From the NCBI GenBank assembly GCA_947626425.1, contig CANQRX010000009.1:1-22864 (forward strand): a stretch of DNA of 22,864 bases. Reading direction: 5' to 3'. The DNA is from an uncultured Bacilli bacterium. GTDB lineage: Bacteria > Bacillota_I > Bacilli_A > RF39 > UBA660. The position numbers and the translations under genes are program-made. Under the pieces are notes generated by a model, which saw only the letters and a list, made by a program, of their open reading frames with translations, ran no database searches and was not told where the DNA came from. The first letter of the stretch is position 1, and each line of letters opens with the position of its first letter. Below, in pieces: positions 1 through 7,365 of this stretch.

Positions 1-993
1 TGTACGGATTTATCAACTGATTTAGAATTTAATAGCATGATTGGTTTAACGCATGAAGAGGTAAAAAAATTATTAAAGGACTATGTATCCAAAGTAGATG
101 AAGAAGAAATATATAATGTCATGTTAGAAAACTATGATGGTTATTTATTTAATAAAAAGGCAGATGAAAAAGTCTTTAATGCAACTTTAGTTATGTATTT
201 ATTAGATCATTACGAAAAATATAAGGAACTACCTGAAAATATAATGGATAAAAATATTTCTTTTAATCGAGGTAAAGTAGGAAATTTAATAGAATTAAAA
301 CATAATCCCTATACTAAAGAATTATTAGAAGAAATCTTACTTAATGACCAAGTTAATGGCGAATTAAAAACAAGTTTTGATTTAGAAGTCGAGTTTGATC
401 GTGATGATATTATAAGTTTATTATATTACTTTGGTTATTTAACAATTGAAACTGATGAATATGGTGATTATTATTTTAAAATACCTAATCGAGTAATGAA
501 AACAGTATATGGCAATTATTTTACTTATAAATTAAGAGAAATTGATATTGTTTTAGATAGTTTAGTTTTAAGTGAAATAAATAGTGAATTAAAAGCAGGA
601 AATATTAATAGATTATGTAGTTATGTCAGTGAAATCTTAGAAAAATTAGATAATCGTAATTTTCCACGATTTAGTGAAGAGCATTTAAAATTAATCTTTT
701 TCATTATTTTAAAAAATAATCGTAATTTTAATCTTTATGATGAACAAGTAAGTAATAATGGATATATAGATATCTATTTACGAAAGAAAAATGAATTAGT
801 TAAAGATAATATAATAATTGAATTAAAATATCTTAAAAAAGAAGAATTAAGTGAAAAGAGAATACTAGAGAAATTGGATGAAGGAACAGAGCAAGTCAAA
901 AGATATGTCAAAGATGAAAGATTAGGAAGTAGCCGTAAGTATGTAGCAATATATAGTCGTCATGAATGTTTAAAATTAAAAGAAGTAAAATAA
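1..993 (+). CDS. AAA-ATPase-like / PD-(D/E)XK nuclease family protein (5' end outside window)
   Basis: The reading frame is open from base 1 and aligns with the middle of the complete neighbour downstream: both contain DLSTDLEFNSMIGLTHEEV. This is therefore the C-terminal ~330 residues of a longer protein, and the ATG at 37 is internal. The visible part holds the end of the ATPase-like region and the C-terminal PD-(D/E)XK nuclease-like domain, with GYIDIYL followed by IIELKYLKK giving the D...ExK pattern. Family knowledge: proteins with an N-terminal AAA-ATPase-like domain (PF09820 type) and a C-terminal DUF1703-type nuclease fold are abundant, often in many copies, in gut Firmicutes and Bacteroidetes. 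Their role is not established, though defence or mobile-element functions have been proposed. Only 18 bases separate it from the next gene, so the two are probably co-transcribed. The family call is secure and the function unknown. Confidence 0.85.
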   Translation, partial: CTDLSTDLEFNSMIGLTHEEVKKLLKDYVSKVDEEEIYNVMLENYDGYLFNKKADEKVFNATLVMYLLDHYEKYKELPENIMDKNISFNRGKVGNLIELKHNPYTKELLEEILLNDQVNGELKTSFDLEVEFDRDDIISLLYYFGYLTIETDEYGDYYFKIPNRVMKTVYGNYFTYKLREIDIVLDSLVLSEINSELKAGNINRLCSYVSEILEKLDNRNFPRFSEEHLKLIFFIILKNNRNFNLYDEQVSNNGYIDIYLRKKNELVKDNIIIELKYLKKEELSEKRILEKLDEGTEQVKRYVKDERLGSSRKYVAIYSRHECLKLKEVK

Positions 994-1011
994 AAGAAAA
1001 GAGGAATAAAC

Positions 1012-2679
1012 ATGAAGAAAATACCATATGGAAAAATAAATTTTAAAAAATTAATTGAAGGTAATTGTTATTACATTGATAAAACAATGTATTTAGAAAA
1101 ATTAGAAAATAATGATGATACATTAATTTATTTAAGACCGGGAAGATTTGGTAAAAGTTTATTTACAAGTATGATGTTTTACTATTATGATCTAAATAGT
1201 AAAGATTTGTTTGAAAGTTTGTTTAAAGAAACTTATATTTATCAACATCCAACGCCAAATAAAAATAATTATTATGTCTTAAAGTTTGATTTTTCGGGAA
1301 TAGGAGAAAATAAAGATGATTTAGATTTAAAAGAAAGTTTTAAAAAATGTGTTGTTACAGGAATAAATAAATTTTTAAGTAGCTATAATATAAAATATGA
1401 TTATAACAAAGATGATGATGCAGATGATATGATTAAACTTTTTTTAGGTCATCTTGATGACTTAAATTTAGATCATAAATTATATATAATAGTCGATGAA
1501 TATGATAATTTTACCAATGCTATTTTAGAAGGTGATGCAGATGGTTTTAAAAGCTTAGTTGGTGGAATAGTTAAAAGTTTTTATGCCAATATTAAAATTT
1601 ACATCAAAGAAGGGGTAGTTGACCGTTTTTTTGCAACAGGAATCTGTCCCATAACATTAAATAGTATGACCACTGGTTTTAATATCGCCACGGATTTATC
1701 AACCGATTTAGAATTTAATAGCATGATTGGTTTAACGCATGAAGAGGTCAAAAAATTGTTAAATGATTATGTATCTAAAGAAGATGAAGAAGAAGTATAT
1801 AATGTTATGTTAGAAAATTATGATGGTTATTTATTTAATGAAGAAGCAAAAGAAAAAATCTTTAATGCAACTTTAGTTATGTATTTATTAAAGGAATATG
1901 TAAGATATAAAATAATACCTAAAATAATAATGGATATGAACATTGTCTTTAATCGAGGCAAAGTAGGCAATTTAATAGAATTAAAACATAATCCCTATAC
2001 TAAAGAATTATTAGAAGAAATCTTACTTAATGATCAAGTTTCGGGAATATTAAAAAGAAGTTTTGATTTAGAAGTAGATTTTGATCGAAATGATATTATA
2101 AGTTTATTATATTACTTTGGTTATTTAACAATTGAACCTGATGAATATGGTGATTATTATTTTAAAATACCGAATCGTGTCATGAAAGAAGTATATGGTA
2201 ATTATTTTCTTTATAAATTAAGTGAAATAAATGTAACTTTAGATAGTGATGTTTTAAGTGAAATAAATAATGAATTAAAAACAGGAAGTATTAATAAATT
2301 ATGTGGTTATGTGAGTGAAGTATTAGAAAAACTAGATAATCGCAATTTTATTGATTTTAAAGAGAAAGATTTAAAGTTAGTATTTTATATCATTTTATTA
2401 AATACTAAAAACTTTAGTATTTATGATGAACAAGTAAGTAATAATGGTTATATAGATATATATTTACGAAAGAAAAGCGAATTAGTTAAGGATAATATAA
2501 TGATAGAATTAAAATATCTTAAAAAAGAAGAATTAAGTGACAAAAAAATACTTGAAAAATTAAGGGAAGGAACAGAACAAGTCAAAAGATATGGCGAAGA
2601 TGAAAGATTAGGACGTTGTAGAAAATATGTTGTTGTTTATAGTCGGCATGAATGTTTAAAATTAGAAGAAGTAAAGTAG
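1012..2679 (+). CDS. AAA-ATPase-like / PD-(D/E)XK nuclease family protein, full length
   Basis: A 555-aa protein starting MKKIPYGKINFKKL after the ribosome binding site AGAGG. The N-terminus matches the AAA-ATPase-like family: YYIDKT, then a P-loop-like LRPGRFGKS with K48/S49. A Walker B-like stretch LYIIVDEYDN has D162/E163. The C-terminal domain carries D482 (GYIDIYL) and E499-x-K501 (IELKYLKK), the expected PD-(D/E)XK metal-binding pattern, so the ATPase and nuclease motifs both look intact. It is a tandem paralogue of the preceding gene; long blocks of the two C-terminal halves are identical at protein level. It ends at an intrinsic terminator overlapping the stop codon. Seen: domains and duplication. 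Inferred: a nucleic-acid-directed ATPase/nuclease. Cellular role unknown. Confidence 0.88.
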   Translation: MKKIPYGKINFKKLIEGNCYYIDKTMYLEKLENNDDTLIYLRPGRFGKSLFTSMMFYYYDLNSKDLFESLFKETYIYQHPTPNKNNYYVLKFDFSGIGENKDDLDLKESFKKCVVTGINKFLSSYNIKYDYNKDDDADDMIKLFLGHLDDLNLDHKLYIIVDEYDNFTNAILEGDADGFKSLVGGIVKSFYANIKIYIKEGVVDRFFATGICPITLNSMTTGFNIATDLSTDLEFNSMIGLTHEEVKKLLNDYVSKEDEEEVYNVMLENYDGYLFNEEAKEKIFNATLVMYLLKEYVRYKIIPKIIMDMNIVFNRGKVGNLIELKHNPYTKELLEEILLNDQVSGILKRSFDLEVDFDRNDIISLLYYFGYLTIEPDEYGDYYFKIPNRVMKEVYGNYFLYKLSEINVTLDSDVLSEINNELKTGSINKLCGYVSEVLEKLDNRNFIDFKEKDLKLVFYIILLNTKNFSIYDEQVSNNGYIDIYLRKKSELVKDNIMIELKYLKKEELSDKKILEKLREGTEQVKRYGEDERLGRCRKYVVVYSRHECLKLEEVK

Positions 2680-2710
2680 AACTGAAATTTTTATGACAGT
2701 TCTTTTTTTT
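2678..2710 (+). terminator. Intrinsic terminator of the AAA-ATPase-like gene pair
   Basis: AGAACTG (2678-2684) pairs perfectly with CAGTTCT (2697-2703) around a 12-nt loop and runs into a T tract. The stem begins inside the TAG stop codon. Confidence 0.85.
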
Positions 2711-2724
2711 GAACTTTTTAATTT

Positions 2725-2751
2725 TTAGCAGTTATGATTGACAAGTGCTAA
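2725..2751 (+). promoter_or_regulatory. CIRCE operator 1 (HrcA-binding type)
   Basis: TTAGCAGTT, nine bases, then AAGTGCTAA. This is the 9-9-9 layout of CIRCE (consensus halves TTAGCACTC and GAGTGCTAA), with 6 of 9 matches in the left half and 8 of 9 in the right. It overlaps the -35 box of the htpG promoter, a position where bound HrcA repressor would block RNA polymerase. Confidence 0.85.
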
Positions 2752-2766
2752 AAAGTGACTTATAAT
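2738..2766 (+). promoter_or_regulatory. Consensus sigma-A promoter of htpG
   Basis: TTGACA (2738-2743), 17-base spacer, TATAAT (2761-2766): a perfect match to the housekeeping consensus. Such a strong core promoter, with operators over the -35 and the start site, indicates control by repression rather than by a weak promoter. Confidence 0.92.
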
Positions 2767-2770
2767 TTAA

Positions 2771-2797
2771 TTAGCATTGAAATTGATTAAGTGCTAA
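2771..2797 (+). promoter_or_regulatory. CIRCE operator 2 (HrcA-binding type)
   Basis: TTAGCATTG, nine bases, then AAGTGCTAA: a second 9-9-9 CIRCE-like inverted repeat, starting 4 bases after the -10 box and so covering the predicted transcription start. It ends just before the GAGGAG ribosome binding site, so it would also lie in the 5' end of the mRNA. Confidence 0.83.
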
Positions 2798-2813
2798 AAA
2801 GAGGAGAGAACAT

Positions 2814-4676
2814 ATGAAAGAATTTAAAGCAGAATCAAAAAGATTAATGGAGTTAATGATTAATTCTATTTATACTAATAAAGAAATATTTTTAAGAGAA
2901 ATTATTTCTAATGCATCGGATGCAATCGATAAACTTCATTATAAGTCATTAACTGATAAAAAAGTTAAAATTAAAAAGGAAGATTTTTGTATTAATATTG
3001 CAATTGATAAAAACAATCGAACTTTAACTATCAGCGATAACGGAATTGGAATGACAAAAGATGAATTAGAAAGTAATTTAGGAACAATAGCTAAAAGTGG
3101 TTCGTTTGATTTTAAAAACAATAATAAGAAAAAAGAAAATATTGATATTATAGGACAATTTGGGGTTGGTTTTTATTCAGCTTTCATGGTCGCGTCCAAG
3201 GTTGTTGTTAATTCAAAATCATTTAATACCGATGAAGCTTATTCTTGGTCTAGTGAAGGAATTGATGGTTACAATATAAGTAAGTGTGATAAAAAAGACT
3301 ACGGAACGGATATAATTTTAACTATTAAAGATGATGACGAGGAATATAATAAATATTTAGAAGAATATGAAATTCGGAGTTTGATTAAGAAATATTCTGA
3401 TTATATAACTTATCCAATTAAAATGGCAGTGACGAAAAGTCGTCCAAAAAAGGATAATGATAAAGAATATGAAGAATACCAAGAAATTGAAATCTTAAAT
3501 AGTTTAGTACCTTTATGGAAAAGAAACAAAAAGGAAATTAAACAAGAAGATTATGATACATTTTATTCTGATAAATTTTTCGATTATGAAAAGCCTTTGG
3601 CCCATATTCATGTTGCAGCAGAAGGTGTAGTTGAATATAATTCTTTACTTTATATCCCATCGCATGCAGCTTATGATTATTATTCAAAAGATTATGAAAA
3701 AGGATTACAACTTTATTCCAATGGCGTTTTAATTATGGAAAAATGTCCTGATTTAATTCCTGACTATTTTAGTTTTGTAAAAGGTGTAGTTGATTCACCA
3801 GATTTATCTTTAAATATTTCTAGGGAAATGTTGCAACAAAATCGCGTTTTAAAAACGATTGCTAATAATATAGAGAAAAAAGTTAAAAATGAATTATTAG
3901 ATATGCAAAAAAATAAAACTGAAGATTATTTAAAATTTTGGCATGATTTTGGAATGCAAATTAAAGTCGGTATTTATAGCGATTATGGAATGAATAAAGA
4001 AAAATTAGAAGATTTATTGATGTTTTATTCTTCCAAAGAAGAAAAATTGGTAACTTTAAAAGATTATTGTGAACGAAATAAAGATTATGATTGTATTTAT
4101 TATGCTTGTGGAACAAGTGAAGATCAAATTGCTTTGTTACCTCAAGTTGAAGCTGTAACAAGTAAAGAAAAAGAAGTTTTATATTGTACGAATTATGTTG
4201 ATGAGTTTGTATTTAAAACGATGCAAAAGTTTGATAATAAAGAATTTAAAAATGTTTGTTCTGATGATATTGATTTAGATACCGAAGAAGAAAAAGAAAG
4301 TTTGAAAAAATTAAATGAAGAATCTAAAGATATGTTAGAACTTATTAAAAAGGAAATTAATGTTGCTGATGTTAAATTTACTAATAAATTGAAAAATCAT
4401 CCTGTTTGTTTAACTTCTTCCGGAAATATATCTGTGGAAATGGAAAAAGTAATGAATGCGATGCCCACTAATGAATCTGTTAATGCTCAAAAAATATTAG
4501 AAATTAATGAATCTCATCCAATTGCCAAAAAAATCGCGGATCTTTATAAAAATAATCCTGAGGAATTAAAAAATGTTAGTAAAGTGTTATATGCTCAAGC
4601 AAGATTAATTGAAGGATTACCGATTGATAATCCAACAGAGATAACTAATTTAATTTGTGATATGATGGCAAAATAA
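2814..4676 (+). CDS. htpG: HtpG, Hsp90-family molecular chaperone
   Basis: A 620-aa cytosolic ATP-dependent chaperone of the Hsp90 family, close to the usual bacterial length (about 625 aa). The N-terminal GHKL ATPase domain shows FLREIISNASDA with catalytic E29 and Mg-binding N33. It also has SDNGIGMT with D75 and the lid/glycine motif GQFGVGFYS at about 114-122. The middle domain contains the NISREMLQQNR segment with the conserved Arg that contacts ATP phosphate. The C-terminal dimerisation domain is complete. The start is ATG 2814, seven bases after GAGGAG. The gene is monocistronic, between a terminator on each side, with a consensus promoter overlapped by two CIRCE operators, so it is predicted to be heat-shock induced through HrcA. 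In Bacillus subtilis htpG is not in the HrcA regulon, so this control differs from that model. Confidence 0.98.
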   Translation: MKEFKAESKRLMELMINSIYTNKEIFLREIISNASDAIDKLHYKSLTDKKVKIKKEDFCINIAIDKNNRTLTISDNGIGMTKDELESNLGTIAKSGSFDFKNNNKKKENIDIIGQFGVGFYSAFMVASKVVVNSKSFNTDEAYSWSSEGIDGYNISKCDKKDYGTDIILTIKDDDEEYNKYLEEYEIRSLIKKYSDYITYPIKMAVTKSRPKKDNDKEYEEYQEIEILNSLVPLWKRNKKEIKQEDYDTFYSDKFFDYEKPLAHIHVAAEGVVEYNSLLYIPSHAAYDYYSKDYEKGLQLYSNGVLIMEKCPDLIPDYFSFVKGVVDSPDLSLNISREMLQQNRVLKTIANNIEKKVKNELLDMQKNKTEDYLKFWHDFGMQIKVGIYSDYGMNKEKLEDLLMFYSSKEEKLVTLKDYCERNKDYDCIYYACGTSEDQIALLPQVEAVTSKEKEVLYCTNYVDEFVFKTMQKFDNKEFKNVCSDDIDLDTEEEKESLKKLNEESKDMLELIKKEINVADVKFTNKLKNHPVCLTSSGNISVEMEKVMNAMPTNESVNAQKILEINESHPIAKKIADLYKNNPEELKNVSKVLYAQARLIEGLPIDNPTEITNLICDMMAK

Positions 4677-4679
4677 TTA

Positions 4680-4702
4680 AGTGACGTATACGTTGCTTTT
4701 TT
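4680..4702 (+). terminator. Intrinsic terminator of htpG
   Basis: AGTGACG and CGTTGCT form a 7-bp stem (two G-T wobbles) around a TATA loop, followed by a T tract, starting shortly after the htpG stop codon. Confidence 0.75.
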
Positions 4703-4717
4703 CTTTGGCGAAAATAG

Positions 4718-4746
4718 TTGCAAAATGGGTTTTAATTCGGTAAAAT
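4718..4746 (+). promoter_or_regulatory. Sigma-A promoter for the 189-aa hypothetical gene
   Basis: TTGCAA (4718-4723), 17-base spacer, TAAAAT (4741-4746). The predicted transcript starts near 4753, giving a very short 5' leader. Confidence 0.75.
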
Positions 4747-4748
4747 AG

Positions 4749-4763
4749 CCCCTTAATAAGGGG
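4749..4763 (+). promoter_or_regulatory. Inverted repeat over the start site and ribosome binding site
   Basis: CCCCTTAATAAGGGG is a 6-bp perfect inverted repeat with an AAT centre. Its right arm is the ribosome binding site AAGGGG. It begins 2 bases after the -10 box, so depending on the exact start nucleotide it could be a repressor operator or an RNA hairpin hiding the ribosome binding site. Only the symmetry is seen; the role is inferred. Confidence 0.45.
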
Positions 4764-4771
4764 TGAAAAAG

Positions 4772-5341
4772 ATGAAAAATGAATTTAGATTAACGTTATC
4801 TAAACATTTATCTTTGGAAGGTGAAGTTAAAAGTTATGTTAAAAATTTATTAGATAATTTATATATTGAAATTAATAATTATCAAGTTGAGCCAATTAAA
4901 AATTTAATGGTGAGAAATACTTTAGAAGGTTGGTGCTGGCAAACTACGGAAACAACGATATTATTTTTTCCTGATGAAGCACTTATTATGCGAGGTAATT
5001 TAGAGTTTTCCAAAACCAAGTTTTATTATCATTCTTGGATAGTTTTTAATTATTTACAGTGTGATTATGTTTTTGATCCTTGTTTAAATGTAATTCTTTT
5101 AAAAAAGGTTTTTGATTTTCTTTTTAAACCAGAAGTTTTTTCAGTCATAAAAGCATCGCAAGTAAAACAAGCTTTTTGGCAGAAGTATTTGACTAGCAAA
5201 AACAATTCTTTTGAGCTATGGGGTTCAGAGGATGTTTTTGACCCGATGTATAATAATACTTCATTTTATACAGCAAACATTAGCGATAATCAACTTTTAT
5301 CATTAATAGCCCATTATAATCTTCCACGAAAGAAAAGATAA
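4772..5341 (+). CDS. Hypothetical protein with transglutaminase/papain-like Cys-His-Asp pattern
   Basis: A 189-aa soluble protein that I do not recognise by name. I chose ATG 4772 (MKNEFRLTL) because AAGGGG lies 8 bases upstream; an in-frame GTG at 4763 is part of that ribosome binding site. No signal peptide or membrane segment is visible. The central region has GWCWQTTE, then about 40 residues on YYHSWIVF, then YVFDP. The order Cys, His, Asp with these flanks (a helix after Cys, HxW in a strand, then V(F)DP) resembles the catalytic triad of transglutaminase-like and other papain-fold cysteine enzymes. That is a pattern reading, not a database match. It has its own promoter and no terminator before the SDR gene 53 bases downstream, so read-through into that gene is likely. 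Confidence 0.75.
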   Translation: MKNEFRLTLSKHLSLEGEVKSYVKNLLDNLYIEINNYQVEPIKNLMVRNTLEGWCWQTTETTILFFPDEALIMRGNLEFSKTKFYYHSWIVFNYLQCDYVFDPCLNVILLKKVFDFLFKPEVFSVIKASQVKQAFWQKYLTSKNNSFELWGSEDVFDPMYNNTSFYTANISDNQLLSLIAHYNLPRKKR

Positions 5342-5394
5342 TTTTTTTAGTATATTTTAGAAAGTAATGGTTATATCATTAAGGGAGGGTAAGA

Positions 5395-6282
5395 ATGGAT
5401 ATAAAAGATTTGTTTGGTTATCAAGGAAAAAATGTTGTTATTTCAGGGGCAGCTTCCGGAATGGCCCGAAGTGCTTGTGAATTATTATTAGAATTAGGTG
5501 CCAATGTTTATGCGGTCGATATTAATCCGATTGATTTGCCGGTTAAATCTTCATTTTTAAAAGATTTAAGTAAAAAAGAGGATATTGAACAGTTGGCAAC
5601 AGAATTACCTGCAGAAATCGATGCGTTATTTTTATGTCATGGCATTGCTTATTTTCCAGGTAAAGAATTACATGTGCAAAAAGTAAATTTTTATGGTCAA
5701 AAGTATTTAACCGAACTTTTACTTGATCGGATTAAAGAACATGGTTCAATAACTTATATTTCTTCGGTCGGTGGTTTTGGTTGGCAAGAGGTATATAAAG
5801 AAGCAGTGGAATTAATAAATATTAAATCGTGGGATGATGCCATGACTTGGTATGAAAATCATCCTCAGTTAATTAGTAATGCTTATGTTTTTGCAAAACA
5901 ATGTTTAGAAGCTTATGTTACTTATAAATGTATGTCTGAAGAATTTATTAATAAAAAAATTCGCCTTAATGCTATAAATCCTGGGGATACCATAACAGGT
6001 TTAACCGAAGATTTTAACAGGTCAACAAGTCCCACGGGTGACGTTGAAGAAGGGGAAGAAATTATTAACAATATCTTTTTAAAAAGTTGGTGTGGATATC
6101 CGGCGAAGCCTGAGGAAATGGGCTATCCTTTAGTAGTTATTGGCAGTAACATTTGTTCTTATATGTCGGGCCAGTTAATTTATATTGATTACGGTTTAAC
6201 ATCTTCTTGGCTAAGTAAATCCCTTTTAAATGATGAACCAAAAACCATTACTGAAATATCACAAGAAACTAAAGATAATTAA
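5395..6282 (+). CDS. SDR-family oxidoreductase, 3alpha-hydroxysteroid dehydrogenase/carbonyl reductase-like
   Basis: A 295-aa short-chain dehydrogenase/reductase; the start follows AGGGAGGG. The Rossmann glycine motif is SGAASGMA (G18, G22). An Asp ends strand beta2 (VYAVDIN), which favours NAD(H) over NADP(H). The catalytic residues are S123 (YISSVGG), Y164 and K168 (AYVFAK). The Ser-to-Tyr distance is 41 residues rather than the usual 13 or so, because of a helical insertion. That insertion and spacing are characteristic of Comamonas testosteroni 3alpha-HSD/carbonyl reductase (Ser114, Tyr155, Lys159). The tail beyond the final YIDYGL strand is longer than in most SDRs. The substrate may be a steroid, bile acid or other carbonyl, but subfamily similarity does not fix it. 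The gene ends at a strong terminator. Confidence 0.88.
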   Translation: MDIKDLFGYQGKNVVISGAASGMARSACELLLELGANVYAVDINPIDLPVKSSFLKDLSKKEDIEQLATELPAEIDALFLCHGIAYFPGKELHVQKVNFYGQKYLTELLLDRIKEHGSITYISSVGGFGWQEVYKEAVELINIKSWDDAMTWYENHPQLISNAYVFAKQCLEAYVTYKCMSEEFINKKIRLNAINPGDTITGLTEDFNRSTSPTGDVEEGEEIINNIFLKSWCGYPAKPEEMGYPLVVIGSNICSYMSGQLIYIDYGLTSSWLSKSLLNDEPKTITEISQETKDN

Positions 6283-6317
6283 AGTGTAAAGTTTTAGACT
6301 AATTTTACACTTTTTTT
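6281..6317 (+). terminator. Strong intrinsic terminator after the SDR gene
   Basis: AAAGTGTAAA (6281-6290) and TTTACACTTT (6304-6313) form a perfect 10-bp stem followed by more T. The stem starts at the stop codon. Confidence 0.88.
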
Positions 6318-6328
6318 GAGGCATTTTC

Positions 6329-6356
6329 TTGCAGTAATAATTAAATAAAGTATAAT
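6329..6356 (+). promoter_or_regulatory. Sigma-A promoter for the coiled-coil hypothetical gene
   Basis: TTGCAG (6329-6334), 16-base spacer, TATAAT (6351-6356), 26 bases before the start codon. Confidence 0.75.
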
Positions 6357-6382
6357 AAAATTTAAATTCATGGGGAGGATTT

Positions 6383-6859
6383 ATGATTAGAATTAATTAT
6401 TTAGATATGACGCGATCAAAAATGGAGGAACTTAATCAAAATTTAACTAATTTAATAATACAAAACCATTTAAAAATTCAAATTTATCAAAATTTAAGTA
6501 ATAAAACAGAACAAGGAAAATTGGCTTTAGAAATTGAAAAAATATCTTTAAAAATTGCTTCAATAAATTATCAAAAACAAAAAATTTTGGAAAATCACTA
6601 TTTAATGATAACTACAATTGAAAATATTTTAAAAACAAAAATTACTAATTATTATTATTTAGAAGATGGAACAAAAATTTTGAAAGATGATGCTAAATTA
6701 AAAGAAGAAAAAAGGAATTATATAAAAATTATCGGAAAACTTTATCTTAATGATTTTATTGCTTATGATAGTTTTAAATTAATGACACTAGAAATACAAA
6801 AAGAATTTAATTATTTACAAAAAGAGAATAATCTATTAAGAAAAAGATATTGTGAATAA
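6383..6859 (+). CDS. Hypothetical protein, helical/coiled-coil
   Basis: A 158-aa protein beginning MIRINYLDMTRSKM, preceded by GGGGAGG at proper distance. I do not recognise it. It is rich in Lys, Asn, Ile and Leu, with long heptad-like stretches at about 10-65 and 125-155 that suggest coiled coils. A short YYYLEDGTKILKDD segment in the middle is the only part with a beta-like look. There is no signal peptide, membrane segment or cysteine motif. It is monocistronic, with its own promoter and a shared bidirectional terminator at its end. The convergent neighbour encodes a small ribbon-helix-helix-like protein. Function unknown. Confidence 0.7.
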   Translation: MIRINYLDMTRSKMEELNQNLTNLIIQNHLKIQIYQNLSNKTEQGKLALEIEKISLKIASINYQKQKILENHYLMITTIENILKTKITNYYYLEDGTKILKDDAKLKEEKRNYIKIIGKLYLNDFIAYDSFKLMTLEIQKEFNYLQKENNLLRKRYCE

Positions 6860-6862
6860 AAG

Positions 6863-6893
6863 AAAAAAATCATTCTTTGATTAATGATTTTTT
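6863..6893. terminator. Bidirectional terminator between convergent genes
   Basis: AAAAAATCATT and AATGATTTTTT form an 11-bp stem around an 8-base loop. It reads as hairpin plus T tract on both strands, serving the coiled-coil gene and the opposing small gene. The last codons of the minus-strand gene lie inside it. Confidence 0.8.
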
Positions 6894-7064
6894 ATTACTT
6901 GGTTCCATTTCATCTAATGCATATTCACAAGCTTGAATAACAAATTTTGAAAAAGTTATTTCGGTACCTTCTAAAACTTTTTCAATTTCTTTGATTAATG
7001 GAAGTGGAAAACGAATTGTTTTGTTTTCTGATTCTTTTTTTTCAATATTTAATTGAAATGCCAT
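6870..7064 (-). CDS. Small ribbon-helix-helix-like DNA-binding protein
   Basis: A 64-aa protein on the minus strand, with AAAGGAG ten bases before its ATG and a TGA stop. The core NKTIRFPLPLIKEIEKVLEG followed by ITFSKFVIQACEYALDEM has the layout of a CopG/Arc-type ribbon-helix-helix fold: a short beta strand with alternating residues (TIRF), helix A, a turn with T-x-S-x-F, and helix B. Family knowledge: such small proteins bind DNA as dimers, often as autoregulators or antitoxins. No toxin-like partner lies beside it; the neighbours are a convergent coiled-coil gene and a divergent MATE gene. It could instead be an uncharacterised gut-Firmicutes small protein family with the same fold. Possible targets nearby are inference only. 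Confidence 0.75.
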   Translation of the reverse strand: MAFQLNIEKKESENKTIRFPLPLIKEIEKVLEGTEITFSKFVIQACEYALDEMEPSNKKSLIKE

Positions 7065-7274
7065 AAATTATCAACTCCTTTAATTATTGTATGATAAATA
7101 AAAAAGATAATATGCATTGCAAAATATAATGCTCAATTATAACAAATTAGTAATAAAAAGATGAATAAAATATAAAAATGGCTATTTTAATTAAGAAAAA
7201 ATTTTAATGATTATAAATTTTAGTTATAATGAGAAATATAGTGATAATCTTGAATATAGGGGCAATTTTTTTGG

Positions 7275-7294
7275 TTATGTAGAATTCTACATAA
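7275..7294. promoter_or_regulatory. 20-bp perfect palindrome, candidate operator
   Basis: TTATGTAGAATTCTACATAA is a perfect 20-bp palindrome with no spacer. It lies 18 bases upstream of the -35 box of the MATE promoter. Such symmetry in an otherwise low-complexity region points to a dimeric regulator site. Which protein binds is unknown; the ribbon-helix-helix-like protein next door is one candidate. Confidence 0.6.
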
Positions 7295-7311
7295 TTTTGG
7301 GAAAAAAAGAC

Positions 7312-7340
7312 TTGCAAAACAAAATTTAAAATTATATAAT
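7312..7340 (+). promoter_or_regulatory. Sigma-A promoter of the MATE-kinase gene
   Basis: TTGCAA (7312-7317), 17-base spacer, TATAAT (7335-7340). The start site is predicted near 7347, giving a leader of about 100 bases. Confidence 0.82.
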
Positions 7341-7365
7341 TATCAAGTCTGATCCAGCTTATAGG

